A stretch of DNA of 64,000 nt from Alcanivorax sp. 24 (GCF_004360225.1 NZ_SNUA01000010.1:62001-126000); one strand, 5' to 3'; positions 19,794-29,382 are shown, counted from the stretch's first letter. Made by a program: numbers and translations. The notes: a model not told the origin generated them from the sequence alone.

Positions 19794-20765
19794 TCAGCGT
19801 TGACCGTAACCCCGCTGCGTATCCACCGGATTGCGCAGGGGCTGCCCCCGGCGCCAGCGCTCAAAGTTGTCCACGAACTGGTGGCCCAGGGCGGCACGCC
19901 AGCCTTGGGCGTCGCCGGCCATGTGGGCGGAAATCATCACATTGGGGTAGTCCCAGAGCGGGTGATCGGTGGGCAGCGGCTCCTGCTCGAATACGTCCAG
20001 GGCGGCGCCACCCAGGTGGCCGCCATCAAGAGCGGCGAGCAGAGCGCGGGTGTCCACAATGGCACCGCGGCCCACATTGACCAATACCGCGCCGGGTTTC
20101 ATCCGCGCGAAGGTGTCGCTATTGAACAGCCCCTCGGTCTGGCGGGTCAGCGGCGCGGTAATGATCACGTAGTCGGCATCACCCAGCAGTGCCGGCAGAT
20201 CCTCCTGGGCATGGACCCGGGCAAAGGCGTCGTCATGTTGTCGCGCCCGCCGCGCGGTGCCGATCACTTCCATGCCCAGGGCGCCGAGCAGGGTTGCCAC
20301 TTCCCGGCCGATGGAACCCGCGCCGACCACCAGCGCGCTTTGCTGGCGCAGCATTTTGGTTTCCCGGTGCCGCCACTGCCGTTGCCGCTGATAGCGCAGA
20401 TTGCCCAGGGTGTCCTTGGCGAACAGCAGCAGCGCGCCCAGCACGTATTCGGCGATACCGCGATCGAAGATGCCGGCGGCGTTGGTGACCGGAATATCGC
20501 TGTCCCGCAGAGGCGGAATCATCAGTGCGTCGACGCCGGCGCTGGTGGCATGCACCCAACGAATCGGACAGGGGGAGGGCCAGGCCCGTTCCAGCGCGTC
20601 GACGCGAAAGTCGGTGACCACCAGCACATCGGTTTCCGCCAGCCGGGGCGCCAGACCATCGACGCCACGGTGCTGGTGGATCCGGGCCAGGCCTTCCAGG
20701 CTTTCCAGGCCGGGCAGATCGGGCTCGTCCTCGGCCAGCAATACGGTAACCCGCGGCAACGTCAT
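19794..20765 (-). CDS. D-2-hydroxyacid dehydrogenase family protein
   Basis: 323 residues from the ATG at 20765, which overlaps the stop of the upstream aminotransferase by 4 bp (ATGA), arguing for translational coupling and for this start. The Rossmann NAD site is VVGAGSIGREVATLLGALGMEVIG. Further family blocks are PLTRQTEGLFN, MKPGAVLVNVGRGAIVD and GAALDVFEQEPLPTDHPLW. The expected catalytic histidine after SAH (ISAHMAGD) is present. The closest type is the D-2-hydroxyacid/phosphoglycerate dehydrogenase-like group acting on small 2-oxo acids. It probably reduces or oxidises a keto acid formed by one of the operon's aminotransferases. Confidence 0.9.
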   Translation of the reverse strand: MTLPRVTVLLAEDEPDLPGLESLEGLARIHQHRGVDGLAPRLAETDVLVVTDFRVDALERAWPSPCPIRWVHATSAGVDALMIPPLRDSDIPVTNAAGIFDRGIAEYVLGALLLFAKDTLGNLRYQRQRQWRHRETKMLRQQSALVVGAGSIGREVATLLGALGMEVIGTARRARQHDDAFARVHAQEDLPALLGDADYVIITAPLTRQTEGLFNSDTFARMKPGAVLVNVGRGAIVDTRALLAALDGGHLGGAALDVFEQEPLPTDHPLWDYPNVMISAHMAGDAQGWRAALGHQFVDNFERWRRGQPLRNPVDTQRGYGQR

Positions 20766-22012
20766 GCCGTGTTCTCCAGCGCGTCTTCGAAGGTATCCAC
20801 CGCCAGATCGATTTCCTGACGGCTTGCCGTCAAGGGCGGCAGCCAGCGCACCACCTGACCATGGGTGCCGCAGCGCAGCAGCAACAGGCCGGCCTGTTCG
20901 CACCGGGACAGCAGCGTTTGGGCGCGTTCGCCGTCGGGCTGGCCGGGGGCGCGGACCATCTCGACGCCCAGCATCAGGCCCTTGCCGCGCACCTCGTCGA
21001 TGTCGTCGTGTTTGCGAGCCAGTGCCTCCAGGCGTTCACGCAGATAGCGGCCGTGCCCGGCGGCCTGGTTGACCAGATCCTCTTCCTCGATCACCTCCAG
21101 GGTGGCGAGAGCGGCGGCACAGGACACCGCGTTGGCACCGTAGGTGCCGCCCTGGGAACCGGGGCGTCCCTGGGCCATCAAGCCCTTGGCGGCGGCCACG
21201 GCGGATAGTGGATAGCCGCTGGCTAACCCCTTGGCGGTGACCACTATGTCCGGCTGGATCCGGGCATGCTCGTGGCTCCAGAAGCGGCCGGTACGGCCGT
21301 AACCGGCCTGAATCTCATCAGCGATCAGCAGGATGCCATGGCGGTCGCAGCGCTCGCGCAGACCGGCCAGGAACGAGGCCGGTGCCGGGTAGTAACCGAA
21401 CTCCCCCTGTACTGGTTCGATGATCAGCGCGGCGGTATCGTGCGGCGGACTCTGGGTCAACAACAGTTCGTCGAGCTGACGCAGACAAAAGGCGCTGGTG
21501 GCTTCTTCATCCCAACCGTACAAGTAGGTGTGCGGGAACGGCGCGAAGAACACTCCTGCCATCATCGGCCCCCACCCGCTGCGCACCTTGGTGGTGGAAC
21601 TGGTCAGCGAGGCCGCCGCCAGGGTGCGGCCGTGAAAGCCGCCTTGAAAGGCGATCAGATTAGGGCGGCCGGTGGCATGCCGCGCCAGCCGGATGGCGGT
21701 TTCCACGGCTTCGCTGCCGGAGTTGGAGAATGCCACGGCATCGAGGCCGGCGGGCAGATGCTCACTGAGCCGGTCGGTGAGGCGCAGCATGTTGGGGTGG
21801 GTGACGGTGGTGTACTGGGCGTGGACCAGGCGGGCCACCTGTTCCTGGGCGGCGGCCACCACCTTGGGGTGGCAATGGCCGGTGGCGGTGACGCCGATGC
21901 CGGAGGTGAAATCCAGCCAGCGATGCCCCTCGGCATCGAACAACCAGCTTCCTTCGCCGCGCTCCGCGCAGATGCCGCTGGATTGCACCAGCAATGGAGA
22001 CAGATGATGCAT
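20762..22012 (-). CDS. Class III aminotransferase (4-aminobutyrate aminotransferase-like)
   Basis: 416 residues with class III PLP aminotransferase blocks: DFTSGIGVTATGHCHPKVV, FSNSGSEAVETAIRLAR, FQGGFHGRTLAAASLT, EPVQGEFGYYPAP, LLIADEIQAGYGRTGRFW and the PLP lysine in VVTAKGLASGYPLSAV. GabT, ArgD and related omega-aminotransferases share these. Position in an operon with a GabD-like dehydrogenase favours a GABA-type or other omega-amino acid substrate, giving an aldehyde for GabD. It is coupled by a 4-bp overlap to the 2-hydroxyacid dehydrogenase gene. I leave the symbol empty because the exact omega-amine is not decided by sequence. Confidence 0.9.
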   Translation of the reverse strand: MHHLSPLLVQSSGICAERGEGSWLFDAEGHRWLDFTSGIGVTATGHCHPKVVAAAQEQVARLVHAQYTTVTHPNMLRLTDRLSEHLPAGLDAVAFSNSGSEAVETAIRLARHATGRPNLIAFQGGFHGRTLAAASLTSSTTKVRSGWGPMMAGVFFAPFPHTYLYGWDEEATSAFCLRQLDELLLTQSPPHDTAALIIEPVQGEFGYYPAPASFLAGLRERCDRHGILLIADEIQAGYGRTGRFWSHEHARIQPDIVVTAKGLASGYPLSAVAAAKGLMAQGRPGSQGGTYGANAVSCAAALATLEVIEEEDLVNQAAGHGRYLRERLEALARKHDDIDEVRGKGLMLGVEMVRAPGQPDGERAQTLLSRCEQAGLLLLRCGTHGQVVRWLPPLTASRQEIDLAVDTFEDALENTA

Positions 22013-22086
22013 CGCTCTCTCCTCCGTGTCGTAGAGCCCTTGAACAGGCTTCTAAGCCCCGGGGGCCAGCGCCGATGCCGTTCGGC

Positions 22087-23289
22087 TTACCGTAGAGCGT
22101 TGGCTATGCGCCGGCCCACGGCATCGGTGCCACTGACCGGATGTCCGGCAGCGAGATCCGTAATCAGCGTCTCATGCAATTGGTGTGCGGCGCTATAAAA
22201 AAGCCGACTTTTTTCATTCGAGTTCTTAATATCGGCGGTGGCATCCGAGCGCTGCCCCAACCGTTTTCCTAACCGTTCTCCTAACCATTGCAACAGCAGC
22301 GCCAGACTGAACAAAGTGGCGCGCGGGTCGGCCAGATTGCGGCCGGCGATATCCGGCGCCGAGCCGTGGGTCGGTTCAAACAGCGCCGGCACATCGAGGT
22401 CGGCGGGATTGATATTGGCGGAAGGCGCCACCCCCAAACCACCGGCCAGGACCGCGGCCAGATCGGTAAGAATGTCGCCGTGCAGGTTGCTGGCCACCAC
22501 CACATCGAAGCGCCAGGGACACTGCACGAACTTCATCGCCGCCGCGTCCACCAGCTCGTGGTGGGTGGCGACATCGGCGTACTGCGCCGCCACCTGCTGG
22601 AAAACGCGGTCATAAAGATCACCCCAGAAGGCCTGGGCATTGCGTTTGGTGATCAGGCAAACCTGGGACTCCCGGGTTTCGCCTCCGGGGCCGGTGAAAG
22701 CACGCACCCGTTTTTCTTCACGGCGCTCCCTGGCCCGTTGTCGGGCCCGCTCGAAAGCATGGCGGATCAGCCGCTCGGTGGCGGCGTAGGTGAACACTTC
22801 CAACTGGGTGGCGACTTCGTCTTCGGTGCCGGCGCGCAGGCGGCCGCCCTGGCCGGCGTATTCCCCTTCGCTGTTTTCTCGAATCACCAGCATATCCAGT
22901 TCTGTGGCGCGTGGATCGGACAGGTAGCAGGGGACACCGGGATAGTAGCGGGCGGGGCGTTCACAGGCCCAGAGATTGAGCGATTTGCGCAGCGTCAGCA
23001 AAGGGGCGAGGGAAATGCTGTCGGGCAGACGATAGCGGTCCGGCTGATCCAGCGGGCCGGGATCCCCTAACGCCCCCAAGAGCAAGGCATCGTAGCCGAG
23101 CAACTGATCCAGAGCGTCGTCCGGCATCATGCTGCCGTGCTGCCGGTGCCATTCGGTGGCGGGCCAGGGGAGAACCCGGTAATCCAGCGGCAACCGGTGC
23201 CGCTGGACCAGGGTATCGAGGACCGGCACGGTGGCGGCCATCACCTCGCCGCCGATACCGTCACCGGGCAGTAACGCGATGGAAACCAT
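22087..23289 (-). CDS. Isocitrate/isopropylmalate dehydrogenase family protein (tartrate/D-malate-type)
   Basis: 400 residues with the beta-decarboxylating dehydrogenase fold: LLPGDGIGGEVM at the N-terminus, VIRENSEGEYAGQGG (substrate loop), DVVVASNLHGDILTDLAAVLAGGLG (metal aspartates) and FEPTHGSAPDIAGRNLADPRA (NAD site). It is not next to leuCD, so a role in leucine synthesis is unlikely; D-malate, tartrate or a related 2-hydroxyacid is a better guess. Near residues 338-350 the sequence GERLGKRLGQR arises from an imperfect 12-bp tandem repeat (22259-22282) not expected in the family. It is second in the operon, 60 bp after the gabD-like gene. Confidence 0.85.
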   Translation of the reverse strand: MVSIALLPGDGIGGEVMAATVPVLDTLVQRHRLPLDYRVLPWPATEWHRQHGSMMPDDALDQLLGYDALLLGALGDPGPLDQPDRYRLPDSISLAPLLTLRKSLNLWACERPARYYPGVPCYLSDPRATELDMLVIRENSEGEYAGQGGRLRAGTEDEVATQLEVFTYAATERLIRHAFERARQRARERREEKRVRAFTGPGGETRESQVCLITKRNAQAFWGDLYDRVFQQVAAQYADVATHHELVDAAAMKFVQCPWRFDVVVASNLHGDILTDLAAVLAGGLGVAPSANINPADLDVPALFEPTHGSAPDIAGRNLADPRATLFSLALLLQWLGERLGKRLGQRSDATADIKNSNEKSRLFYSAAHQLHETLITDLAAGHPVSGTDAVGRRIANALR

Positions 23290-23349
23290 GGGCGGCTCCT
23301 TGAAACGGGCAGCGCTAACGCGCTGCCGTGGTCATTACCGTCCGCGCGA

Positions 23350-24804
23350 TCAGCCCATGCAGAGGTATTTCGCTTCCAGATACTCTTCCATGCCGTAATG
23401 GGAGCCTTCACGGCCCAGGCCGGATTCCTTGACGCCGCCGAACGGGGCGGCGGCGTTGGAGATCAAACCTTCGTTGATACCCACCATACCGGCTTCCAGC
23501 GCTTCCGCCACGCGCCACACGCGGTGAATGTTTTCGCTGTAGAAGTAGGAAGCAAGGCCGAACGGGGTGTCGTTGGCCAGTTGGATCGCATCCTGTTCGT
23601 CCTGGAAACGGATCACCGCGGCCAGCGGGCCGAAGGTCTCTTCGTGGCAAAATTCCATGTCCTGGGTGGCGCCGGTGATCAGGGTCGGTTGCACGAAGTT
23701 GCCGCCGCGTTCATGAGCGGCGCCGCCGACCACCACTTTGGCACCCTTGGATTTGGCGTCCTCGATGTGCTCAAGCACTTTTTTCACCGCGCCACCGTTG
23801 ATCAACGGTGCCTGGGTGACGCCGTCCTCGAAGCCATCGCCCACTTTCAGTTGATTGATCGCCGCCGCCAGTTTTTCCACGAAGGCATCGTGCACGCCGT
23901 CCTGTACCAGGAACCGGTTCACGCACACACAGGTCTGCCCGGTGTTGCGGAATTTGCTGGCGATGGCGCCTTCCACGGCTTTGTCCAGATCGGCGTCGTC
24001 GAAGACGATGAACGGCGCGTTGCCGCCCAGTTCCAGGGACACCTTCTGAATGTGTTCGGCGCACTGCGCCATCAACTGGCTGCCCACTTCGGTGGAGCCG
24101 GTGAAGCTGACTTTGCGCACCACCGGAGACTGGGTGATGGTGGTGGAAATGGCGGCGGCGGAACCGGTGATCACATTGATCACACCGGCGGGAATGCCGG
24201 CCCGGGTAGCCAGTTCACCCAGTGCCAGCGCGGAGTAGGGGGTGGCGCTGGCCGGTTTGACCACCATGGTGCAACCGGCGGCCAGGGCGGCGCCGGCCTT
24301 GCGGGTGATCATGGAGGAGGGGAAGTTCCAGGGGGTGATCGCGGCGGTCACCCCGATGGGTTGTTTGATCACCACGATACGCTGGCCGGGACGGGCTCCG
24401 GGAATGGTGTCGCCATAGGCGCGCCGGGCTTCCTCGGCGAACCATTTCAGGAAGGAGGCGGCGTAGGCGATTTCGCCCTTGGATTCGGCCAACGGTTTGC
24501 CTTGCTCCAGGGTCATGATGGTGGCCAGGTCGTCCTGGTGCGCCATCATCAACTCATACCAGGCGTAGAGCAGTTTGCCGCGCTCCTCGGCGGTTTTGTC
24601 ACGCCAGGCGGGCAGGGCGTTGTCGGCGGCGGCGATGGCCTGCCGGGTTCCCTCTTCCGCCATGCGGGGCACGGTGCCGATGATGTCACCGGTGGCGGGA
24701 TTGTCCACGTCCAGGGTGGCGCCACCCTCGGCATCACACCACTGCCCGTTAATGAAACACTGCTGGCGGAACAGATCAGAGTCCTTGAGGTTGTGCTGGG
24801 TCAT
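23350..24804 (-). CDS. gabD: NAD(P)-dependent succinate-semialdehyde dehydrogenase
   Basis: 484 residues from the ATG at 24804, chosen for the upstream AGGAG and match to GabD length (about 482). Aldehyde dehydrogenase blocks are ITPWNFPSSMITRKAGAALAAGCTMVVKPAS, FTGSTEVG, the catalytic Glu in LELGGNAPFIVFDDADLDKAV and the catalytic Cys in NTGQTCVCVNRFLVQDG. The C-terminal FGGVKESGLGREGSHYGMEEYLE is the GabD signature. It oxidises succinate semialdehyde to succinate. It is the first gene of the six-gene operon; a perfect palindrome at 24921-24935 lies upstream. Confidence 0.92.
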   Translation of the reverse strand: MTQHNLKDSDLFRQQCFINGQWCDAEGGATLDVDNPATGDIIGTVPRMAEEGTRQAIAAADNALPAWRDKTAEERGKLLYAWYELMMAHQDDLATIMTLEQGKPLAESKGEIAYAASFLKWFAEEARRAYGDTIPGARPGQRIVVIKQPIGVTAAITPWNFPSSMITRKAGAALAAGCTMVVKPASATPYSALALGELATRAGIPAGVINVITGSAAAISTTITQSPVVRKVSFTGSTEVGSQLMAQCAEHIQKVSLELGGNAPFIVFDDADLDKAVEGAIASKFRNTGQTCVCVNRFLVQDGVHDAFVEKLAAAINQLKVGDGFEDGVTQAPLINGGAVKKVLEHIEDAKSKGAKVVVGGAAHERGGNFVQPTLITGATQDMEFCHEETFGPLAAVIRFQDEQDAIQLANDTPFGLASYFYSENIHRVWRVAEALEAGMVGINEGLISNAAAPFGGVKESGLGREGSHYGMEEYLEAKYLCMG

Positions 24805-24920
24805 GGCGTGGCTCTCCTGAAAGCGCATCAAAGGCAAGAGGCGCAGTCGTGCGACCGCGCCCGTGAAAATAGAGGTATAGAGTTACGCTAGCAGAGCCCG
24901 GCGCGCAATCCCATCCCCTG

Positions 24921-24935
24921 GTAAATCGGATTTAC
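24921..24935. promoter_or_regulatory. Perfect 7-1-7 palindrome upstream of the gabD operon
   Basis: GTAAATC-G-GATTTAC is fully symmetric except for its central base. It lies 117 bp upstream of the gabD start and 65 bp beyond the suhB stop. On the minus strand a weak TTGCGC/TAACTC pair follows it with 17-bp spacing, which would put the palindrome just upstream of the promoter, as for an activator site. No regulator gene is adjacent, so the cognate protein is unknown. Confidence 0.5.
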
Positions 24936-24999
24936 AAATCAGGGTGATCGAGAAAAACAGGCGGGCGGCGGGCCCGCCGGGAGCGAGCCCGCGCAGGGC

Positions 25000-25821
25000 T
25001 TATTGGCGGCGCAGAGCCGCGGTGAGATGGGGCTGGATTTTCTGCAGCAGGCCCTTGAAGACCTTGGGCGCTCCGGCCACCACATGGCCGAAGTCCAGGT
25101 GCCCGTGGCCGCCGGCGAGATCGCCCACCAGCCCCCCGGCCTCGGTGACCAGCAGCGTCCCCGCGGCCATGTCCCAGGGCGCCAGGCCGATCTCGAAGAA
25201 GCCGTCCATGCGACCGGCGGCGACCCAGGCCAGATCGAGGGCGGCGGAACCGGGGCGGCGCAGACCGGAGGCGGATTCGGCGATGGATTTGAACATGCCG
25301 AGATAAGCATCCAGGTGCTGGATCAGTTCGGCGCGGAGGGGAAAGCCGGTGCCGATCAGGGCGCCGGCCAGACCGGCGCGCTTGCTGACCCGGATACGGC
25401 GGCCGTTGAGGGACGCACCGCGACCGCGGCTGGCGGTGAATTCCTCATCCCGCAGCGGATCGTAGACCACCGCGTGCTCGACCCGGCCTTTGATGGCCAG
25501 GGCAATGGATACGCAATATTGAGGAAAGCCGTGGATGAAGTTGGTGGTGCCGTCCAGAGGATCGATGATCCACTGATAATCGACACCTTCACCGGTGCCG
25601 GCGATTTCGCCGCCTTCTTCGGCGAGGATGCCGTGTTGCGGATAGGCTTTGCGAATCACCTCGATGATGCGAGCTTCGGCCGCCCGGTCCACCTGGGTGA
25701 CGAAGTCGTTCATGCCCTTTTGATCCACGGTCAGGGGATCGTTGTTCTCCGCCGCGCGGCGGATCAGATTGCCCGCCTGGCGGGCGGCTCGCAGAGCAAT
25801 GTTCACTTGCGGCGCGTGCAT
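25000..25821 (-). CDS. suhB: Inositol-1-monophosphatase family protein
   Basis: 273 residues of the FIG/inositol monophosphatase family. Metal-site motifs are clear: ILAEEGGE, IIDPLDGTTNFIHGFP and APWDMAAGTLLVTEAGG. SuhB hydrolyses inositol-1-phosphate and in enterobacteria also joins the rRNA antitermination complex. It is divergent from trmJ with 131 bp between, the standard arrangement in Pseudomonas relatives, which supports the symbol. Confidence 0.95.
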   Translation of the reverse strand: MHAPQVNIALRAARQAGNLIRRAAENNDPLTVDQKGMNDFVTQVDRAAEARIIEVIRKAYPQHGILAEEGGEIAGTGEGVDYQWIIDPLDGTTNFIHGFPQYCVSIALAIKGRVEHAVVYDPLRDEEFTASRGRGASLNGRRIRVSKRAGLAGALIGTGFPLRAELIQHLDAYLGMFKSIAESASGLRRPGSAALDLAWVAAGRMDGFFEIGLAPWDMAAGTLLVTEAGGLVGDLAGGHGHLDFGHVVAGAPKVFKGLLQKIQPHLTAALRRQ

Positions 25822-25952
25822 GCCGGTATCCTGTCGGTTTAAAAGAGCGATTCGGCCAACGGCCGTGTTGCCGCGAAGTTTAGCAGAGGCGGAGGACCGT
25901 GGGCAGGTGAGAATCTGTTAAACTCCCTTCTTTCCCGTGATCTGGATACATC

Positions 25953-26720
25953 ATGTTAGATAACGTGCGCGTGGTGATGGTGGGGACCACCCACCCGGGC
26001 AATATCGGCGCGGCGGCCCGTGCCATGAAGACCATGGGGCTGAGCGACCTGCGCCTGGTGACGCCCAAGATCTACCCCAGTGCCGAAGCCACGTCCCGTG
26101 CCTCCGGCGCTGGTGACATTCTCGCCGCGGCCCGGGTTTGCGAGAGCCTGGACGAAGCCCTGGAAGGCGCCACTCTGGTGGTGGGCACCAGTGCCCGCCG
26201 CCGCCGTATCCCCTGGCCCTGCCTGACGCCACGTGAGCTTGGCCAGCAACTGGAACAGGAGCCCGCCGATGCTCGTATCGCGGTGCTGTTCGGGCGTGAG
26301 GATCGTGGCCTGACCAACGAAGAACTGCACCGCTGTAACCTGCATGTTTCCGTGCCCACCAACCCGGAGTATGGTGTGCTGAACGTGGCGTCGGCGGTGC
26401 AGTTGATTGCCTATGAACTGCGTTTGGTGCTGGCTGACGACGACACCGTGCCGAAGGCTGCGCGGGCCAATCGCGCCACCATGACGCCACCCCGGATGTA
26501 CTGGGACGAGCCGGCGGCCAGCAACGACGCGGTCCAGCACTTCCTCGATCATCTGGAGCGGATCATGGTGCGCAGTGACTTCCTGGACCCGGAGAAACCG
26601 GCCCAGGTGATGACCCGCATGCGGCGATTGTTCCTGCGCGCACGCCCCGACAGAATGGAAATCAATATCCTGCGCGGCACCCTGGTGGCCATTGAGAAGG
26701 CCCTGGATGACCGCTCATAG
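25953..26720 (+). CDS. trmJ: tRNA (cytidine/uridine-2'-O)-methyltransferase TrmJ
   Basis: 255 residues of the SPOUT family. The N-terminal [26 protein letters not shown], the central [17 protein letters not shown] and [28 protein letters not shown] form the knotted SAM site. The C-terminal extension (after about residue 165) is typical of TrmJ, which methylates position 32 of several tRNAs. It stands between suhB and cysE as in related genomes. Confidence 0.95.
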   Translation: MLDNVRVVMVGTTHPGNIGAAARAMKTMGLSDLRLVTPKIYPSAEATSRASGAGDILAAARVCESLDEALEGATLVVGTSARRRRIPWPCLTPRELGQQLEQEPADARIAVLFGREDRGLTNEELHRCNLHVSVPTNPEYGVLNVASAVQLIAYELRLVLADDDTVPKAARANRATMTPPRMYWDEPAASNDAVQHFLDHLERIMVRSDFLDPEKPAQVMTRMRRLFLRARPDRMEINILRGTLVAIEKALDDRS

Positions 26721-26749
26721 AGCAGGCAAACAGGCTCTCAGAGGTAACT

Positions 26750-27520
26750 ATGTTCGAGCAGATCAAAGAGGACATCCAATCCGTCTTTCACCGTGACCCG
26801 GCGGCGCGTAACACCCTTGAGGTATTGCTGAATTATCCGGGGCTGCACGCCGTCTTGTTCCACCGGCTGGCGCACTGGTGTTGGCGGCATGGTATGAAAC
26901 TGCTCGCGCGTCTGATCTCCACCTTCAGCCGCTGGCTGACCGGCATCGAGATTCATCCGGGGGCGCGCATTGGCCGGCGCTTTTTCATCGATCACGGCAT
27001 GGGCGTGGTGATCGGCGAAACGGCGGAAATCGGTGACGATGTCACGCTCTATCACGGCGTCACCCTGGGCGGCACCAGCTGGAACAAGGGCAAACGCCAC
27101 CCGACGCTGGAAGACGGTGTGGTGGTCGGCGCCGGCGCCAAGGTGCTGGGGCCGTTCACCGTGCACAAGAACGCCAAGATCGGTTCCAACTCGGTGGTGA
27201 CCAAGGAGGTGCCGGAAGGGGCCACGGTGATCGGTATCCCCGGACGGGTGATTCGCCAGCCGGCCTCCGAGCAGGAGCGCAATCGCCAGGAGATGGCCGA
27301 GAAGATCGGCTTCCAGGCTTACGGTGTCAGCAATGACATGCCCGACCCGGTGGCGGAGGCCATTGGGACGCTGCTGGATCATATGCACGCGGTGGATGGC
27401 AAGCTGGACCGGGTGTGCGAGAACCTGCGCCGCCAGGGCATCCAGGGCTGTGACGAGCAGCTGCCGGAATTGAAGGATGAGGACTTCGAGTCCATCAAGG
27501 CCCGGGAAGGCACCGACTGA
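26750..27520 (+). CDS. cysE: Serine O-acetyltransferase
   Basis: 256 residues. An N-terminal helical part ([27 protein letters not shown]) is followed by a left-handed hexapeptide-repeat domain ([30 protein letters not shown]) with the active-site GVTLGGTSW and [21 protein letters not shown] blocks. It makes O-acetylserine for cysteine synthesis. It follows trmJ by 29 bp. The iscR gene often found next is absent; an unrelated symporter gene follows instead. Confidence 0.95.
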   Translation: MFEQIKEDIQSVFHRDPAARNTLEVLLNYPGLHAVLFHRLAHWCWRHGMKLLARLISTFSRWLTGIEIHPGARIGRRFFIDHGMGVVIGETAEIGDDVTLYHGVTLGGTSWNKGKRHPTLEDGVVVGAGAKVLGPFTVHKNAKIGSNSVVTKEVPEGATVIGIPGRVIRQPASEQERNRQEMAEKIGFQAYGVSNDMPDPVAEAIGTLLDHMHAVDGKLDRVCENLRRQGIQGCDEQLPELKDEDFESIKAREGTD

Positions 27521-27573
27521 CGGACTGGCGCGGCGGTACCCAGAACAACAACATCAAATAACGAGGGCAGGGC

Positions 27574-28521
27574 ATGATCGCGAGACTTTTCCCGCTGTGG
27601 GCGATTCTGTTTTCCATCTTTGCCTATTTCATGCCGGCGCCGCTGGCGGCGTTGTCCGACTGGATCGTGCCGCTGCTGATGGTGATCATGTTCGGTATGG
27701 GGCTGACCCTGACCTGGGAGGACTTCCTGCGTGTATTCAGGGCCCCCGGCGTCATTGGCCTGGGGGTGGTCCTGCAATACCTGGTCATGCCGCTGGCCGC
27801 GCTGCTGGTGGCCAAGGTCCTGGCCTTGCCCACGGAAGTGATGGTCGGTCTGGTGATCGTCGGCGCCTGTCCCGGCGGTACCGCGTCCAATGTGATTTGC
27901 TATCTGGCCCGGGCCGATGTGGCGCTCTCCATCGCCATGACTGCTGTTTCCACCCTGGTGGCGGTGTTGGCCACGCCGGCTTTGGTGTGGCTGTATCTGG
28001 GCGAAACCCTGCCCGTGCCGGTGGCGGCGATGCTGGTTTCCCTGGTGAAGATCGTTTTATTGCCGGTGGTCGGCGGCACCCTGATCAATTCTTTACTGGG
28101 GCCGAAGCTGGATCGGGTGCGTGAGGCCTTCCCGCTGATTTCCGTGGCCGCCATCGTCCTGGTAATCGGCATCATCGTGGCTCTGAACCAATCCCGTATC
28201 GCCAGTGGTGGTGTTCTGGTGATGCTGGCGGTGGTGCTGCACAACAGTATCGGCCTGGCCGCCGGCTATGGCGTTGCCAGACTGTTCCGCTTTGATGCGC
28301 GCCGCGCCCGCACGCTCGCCATCGAAGTGGGTATGCAGAATTCCGGTCTCGGCGTGGCGCTGGCGGTGAAACATTTCACCGCCATGGCCGCCTTGCCCGG
28401 TGCTTTGTTCAGCGTCTGGCATAACCTCTCCGGCGCGGTGCTGGCCTGGTATTGGCGGCGCCAGTCCGAGTCCGCCGAAGCGGCTCAGTCTGATGAAGAG
28501 GCTCGTGGCAACGTCAGATAA
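27574..28521 (+). CDS. Bile acid:sodium symporter family (BASS) transporter
   Basis: 315 residues with about nine to ten membrane helices. Family blocks include FGMGLTLTWEDFLRVFRAPG, GLVIVGACPGGTASNVICYLARADVALSIAMTAVST and the C-terminal EVGMQNSGLGVALAVKHF (crossing helices that bind sodium and substrate). BASS proteins import organic acids such as pantoate, pyruvate or bile acids with sodium; the substrate is not evident here. Its last 37 bp overlap the convergent EamA gene. Confidence 0.92.
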   Translation: MIARLFPLWAILFSIFAYFMPAPLAALSDWIVPLLMVIMFGMGLTLTWEDFLRVFRAPGVIGLGVVLQYLVMPLAALLVAKVLALPTEVMVGLVIVGACPGGTASNVICYLARADVALSIAMTAVSTLVAVLATPALVWLYLGETLPVPVAAMLVSLVKIVLLPVVGGTLINSLLGPKLDRVREAFPLISVAAIVLVIGIIVALNQSRIASGGVLVMLAVVLHNSIGLAAGYGVARLFRFDARRARTLAIEVGMQNSGLGVALAVKHFTAMAALPGALFSVWHNLSGAVLAWYWRRQSESAEAAQSDEEARGNVR

Positions 28522-29339
28522 ACCCCGGCCAGCATCAGCGGGGCGCCAAGCAAATGGTGAAGTCCCAGGGTCTGGCCGAGGATCAACCAGGCGAACAGGG
28601 CGGTGAAAAACGGCGTGCTGAGGCGGATTACCGTGGCTGCCGTGGGGGTGATGCGCTGGCAGGCCAGCGGGTAGAGATAGCCGGGGGCGAGGGTGGAGAA
28701 CAGCGCCAACCCCACAAACAATCCCCATTGCGGCCACTCGGGCAACGTCAGCGTCGGCAGAGCGAATGGCAGGCTGACCAGCGCGCCCAGCAGGCAACTG
28801 ATCAATACCACGGTCCAACCCTGTCCCTGTAAACGCGGCCCGACCAGTGAATACAAAGCCATGGTCAGAGCGGCGCCCAGACCGCAGAAATTACCGAGCG
28901 CGGGAAGGCGGCCGGTGGTCGCTGCGGCGCTGCCGGTAATCAGCACCAACACACCGGTAAACGCCAGAACCCCGCCTGCTATCTCACGGCCACGTAAAGC
29001 CTCCCGCCGGCAAACGCGAATCAACATAACGAAGAACGGTGAGGTGGAGACCAACAGCGAGACGCTGACCACGTTGCTGAAATAAAAACCGACGGTGGCG
29101 AACAGATAATAGGCGGCCAGCAGGGCGCCCGCGCCATAGCCGTCGCGGGTCGGTTTGCGGATGCCGCCGGAGAGCAGTAGTGCCGGTACCAGTAATGCGG
29201 CGGCGGTAACGAAACGGAATAACAGCGTGGAAGACACCGGTAGAACCGTCAGCAGCGCTACCCAGATACCGGTGGCCCCCCAGAGTGCGCTGGTGCCGAA
29301 GGCGTATCCCGTTCCCTGCAGTTGAGTGCGATCCATCAA
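28485..29339 (-). CDS. EamA/DMT family exporter
   Basis: 284 residues, about ten membrane helices in two EamA repeats (starting GTSALWGATGIWVALLTVLPVSS and LGNFCGLGAALTMALYSLVGPRL). These drug/metabolite transporters export small amino-acid-like metabolites or toxins. It lies 43 bp downstream of an HxlR-type regulator in the same direction, so the two may form one operon controlled from the 29710-29800 divergent region. Confidence 0.9.
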   Translation of the reverse strand: MMDRTQLQGTGYAFGTSALWGATGIWVALLTVLPVSSTLLFRFVTAAALLVPALLLSGGIRKPTRDGYGAGALLAAYYLFATVGFYFSNVVSVSLLVSTSPFFVMLIRVCRREALRGREIAGGVLAFTGVLVLITGSAAATTGRLPALGNFCGLGAALTMALYSLVGPRLQGQGWTVVLISCLLGALVSLPFALPTLTLPEWPQWGLFVGLALFSTLAPGYLYPLACQRITPTAATVIRLSTPFFTALFAWLILGQTLGLHHLLGAPLMLAGVYLTLPRASSSD

Positions 29340-29382
29340 TGGGGCTTCCTTCCGGGGCCGGATGGGGCGGAGCAGAGGGCGC

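Noticed and set aside
23398-24891. Plus-strand open frame (497 codons) opposite gabD
   Set aside because: Antisense shadow of a clear aldehyde dehydrogenase gene; glycine/histidine-rich nonsense composition.
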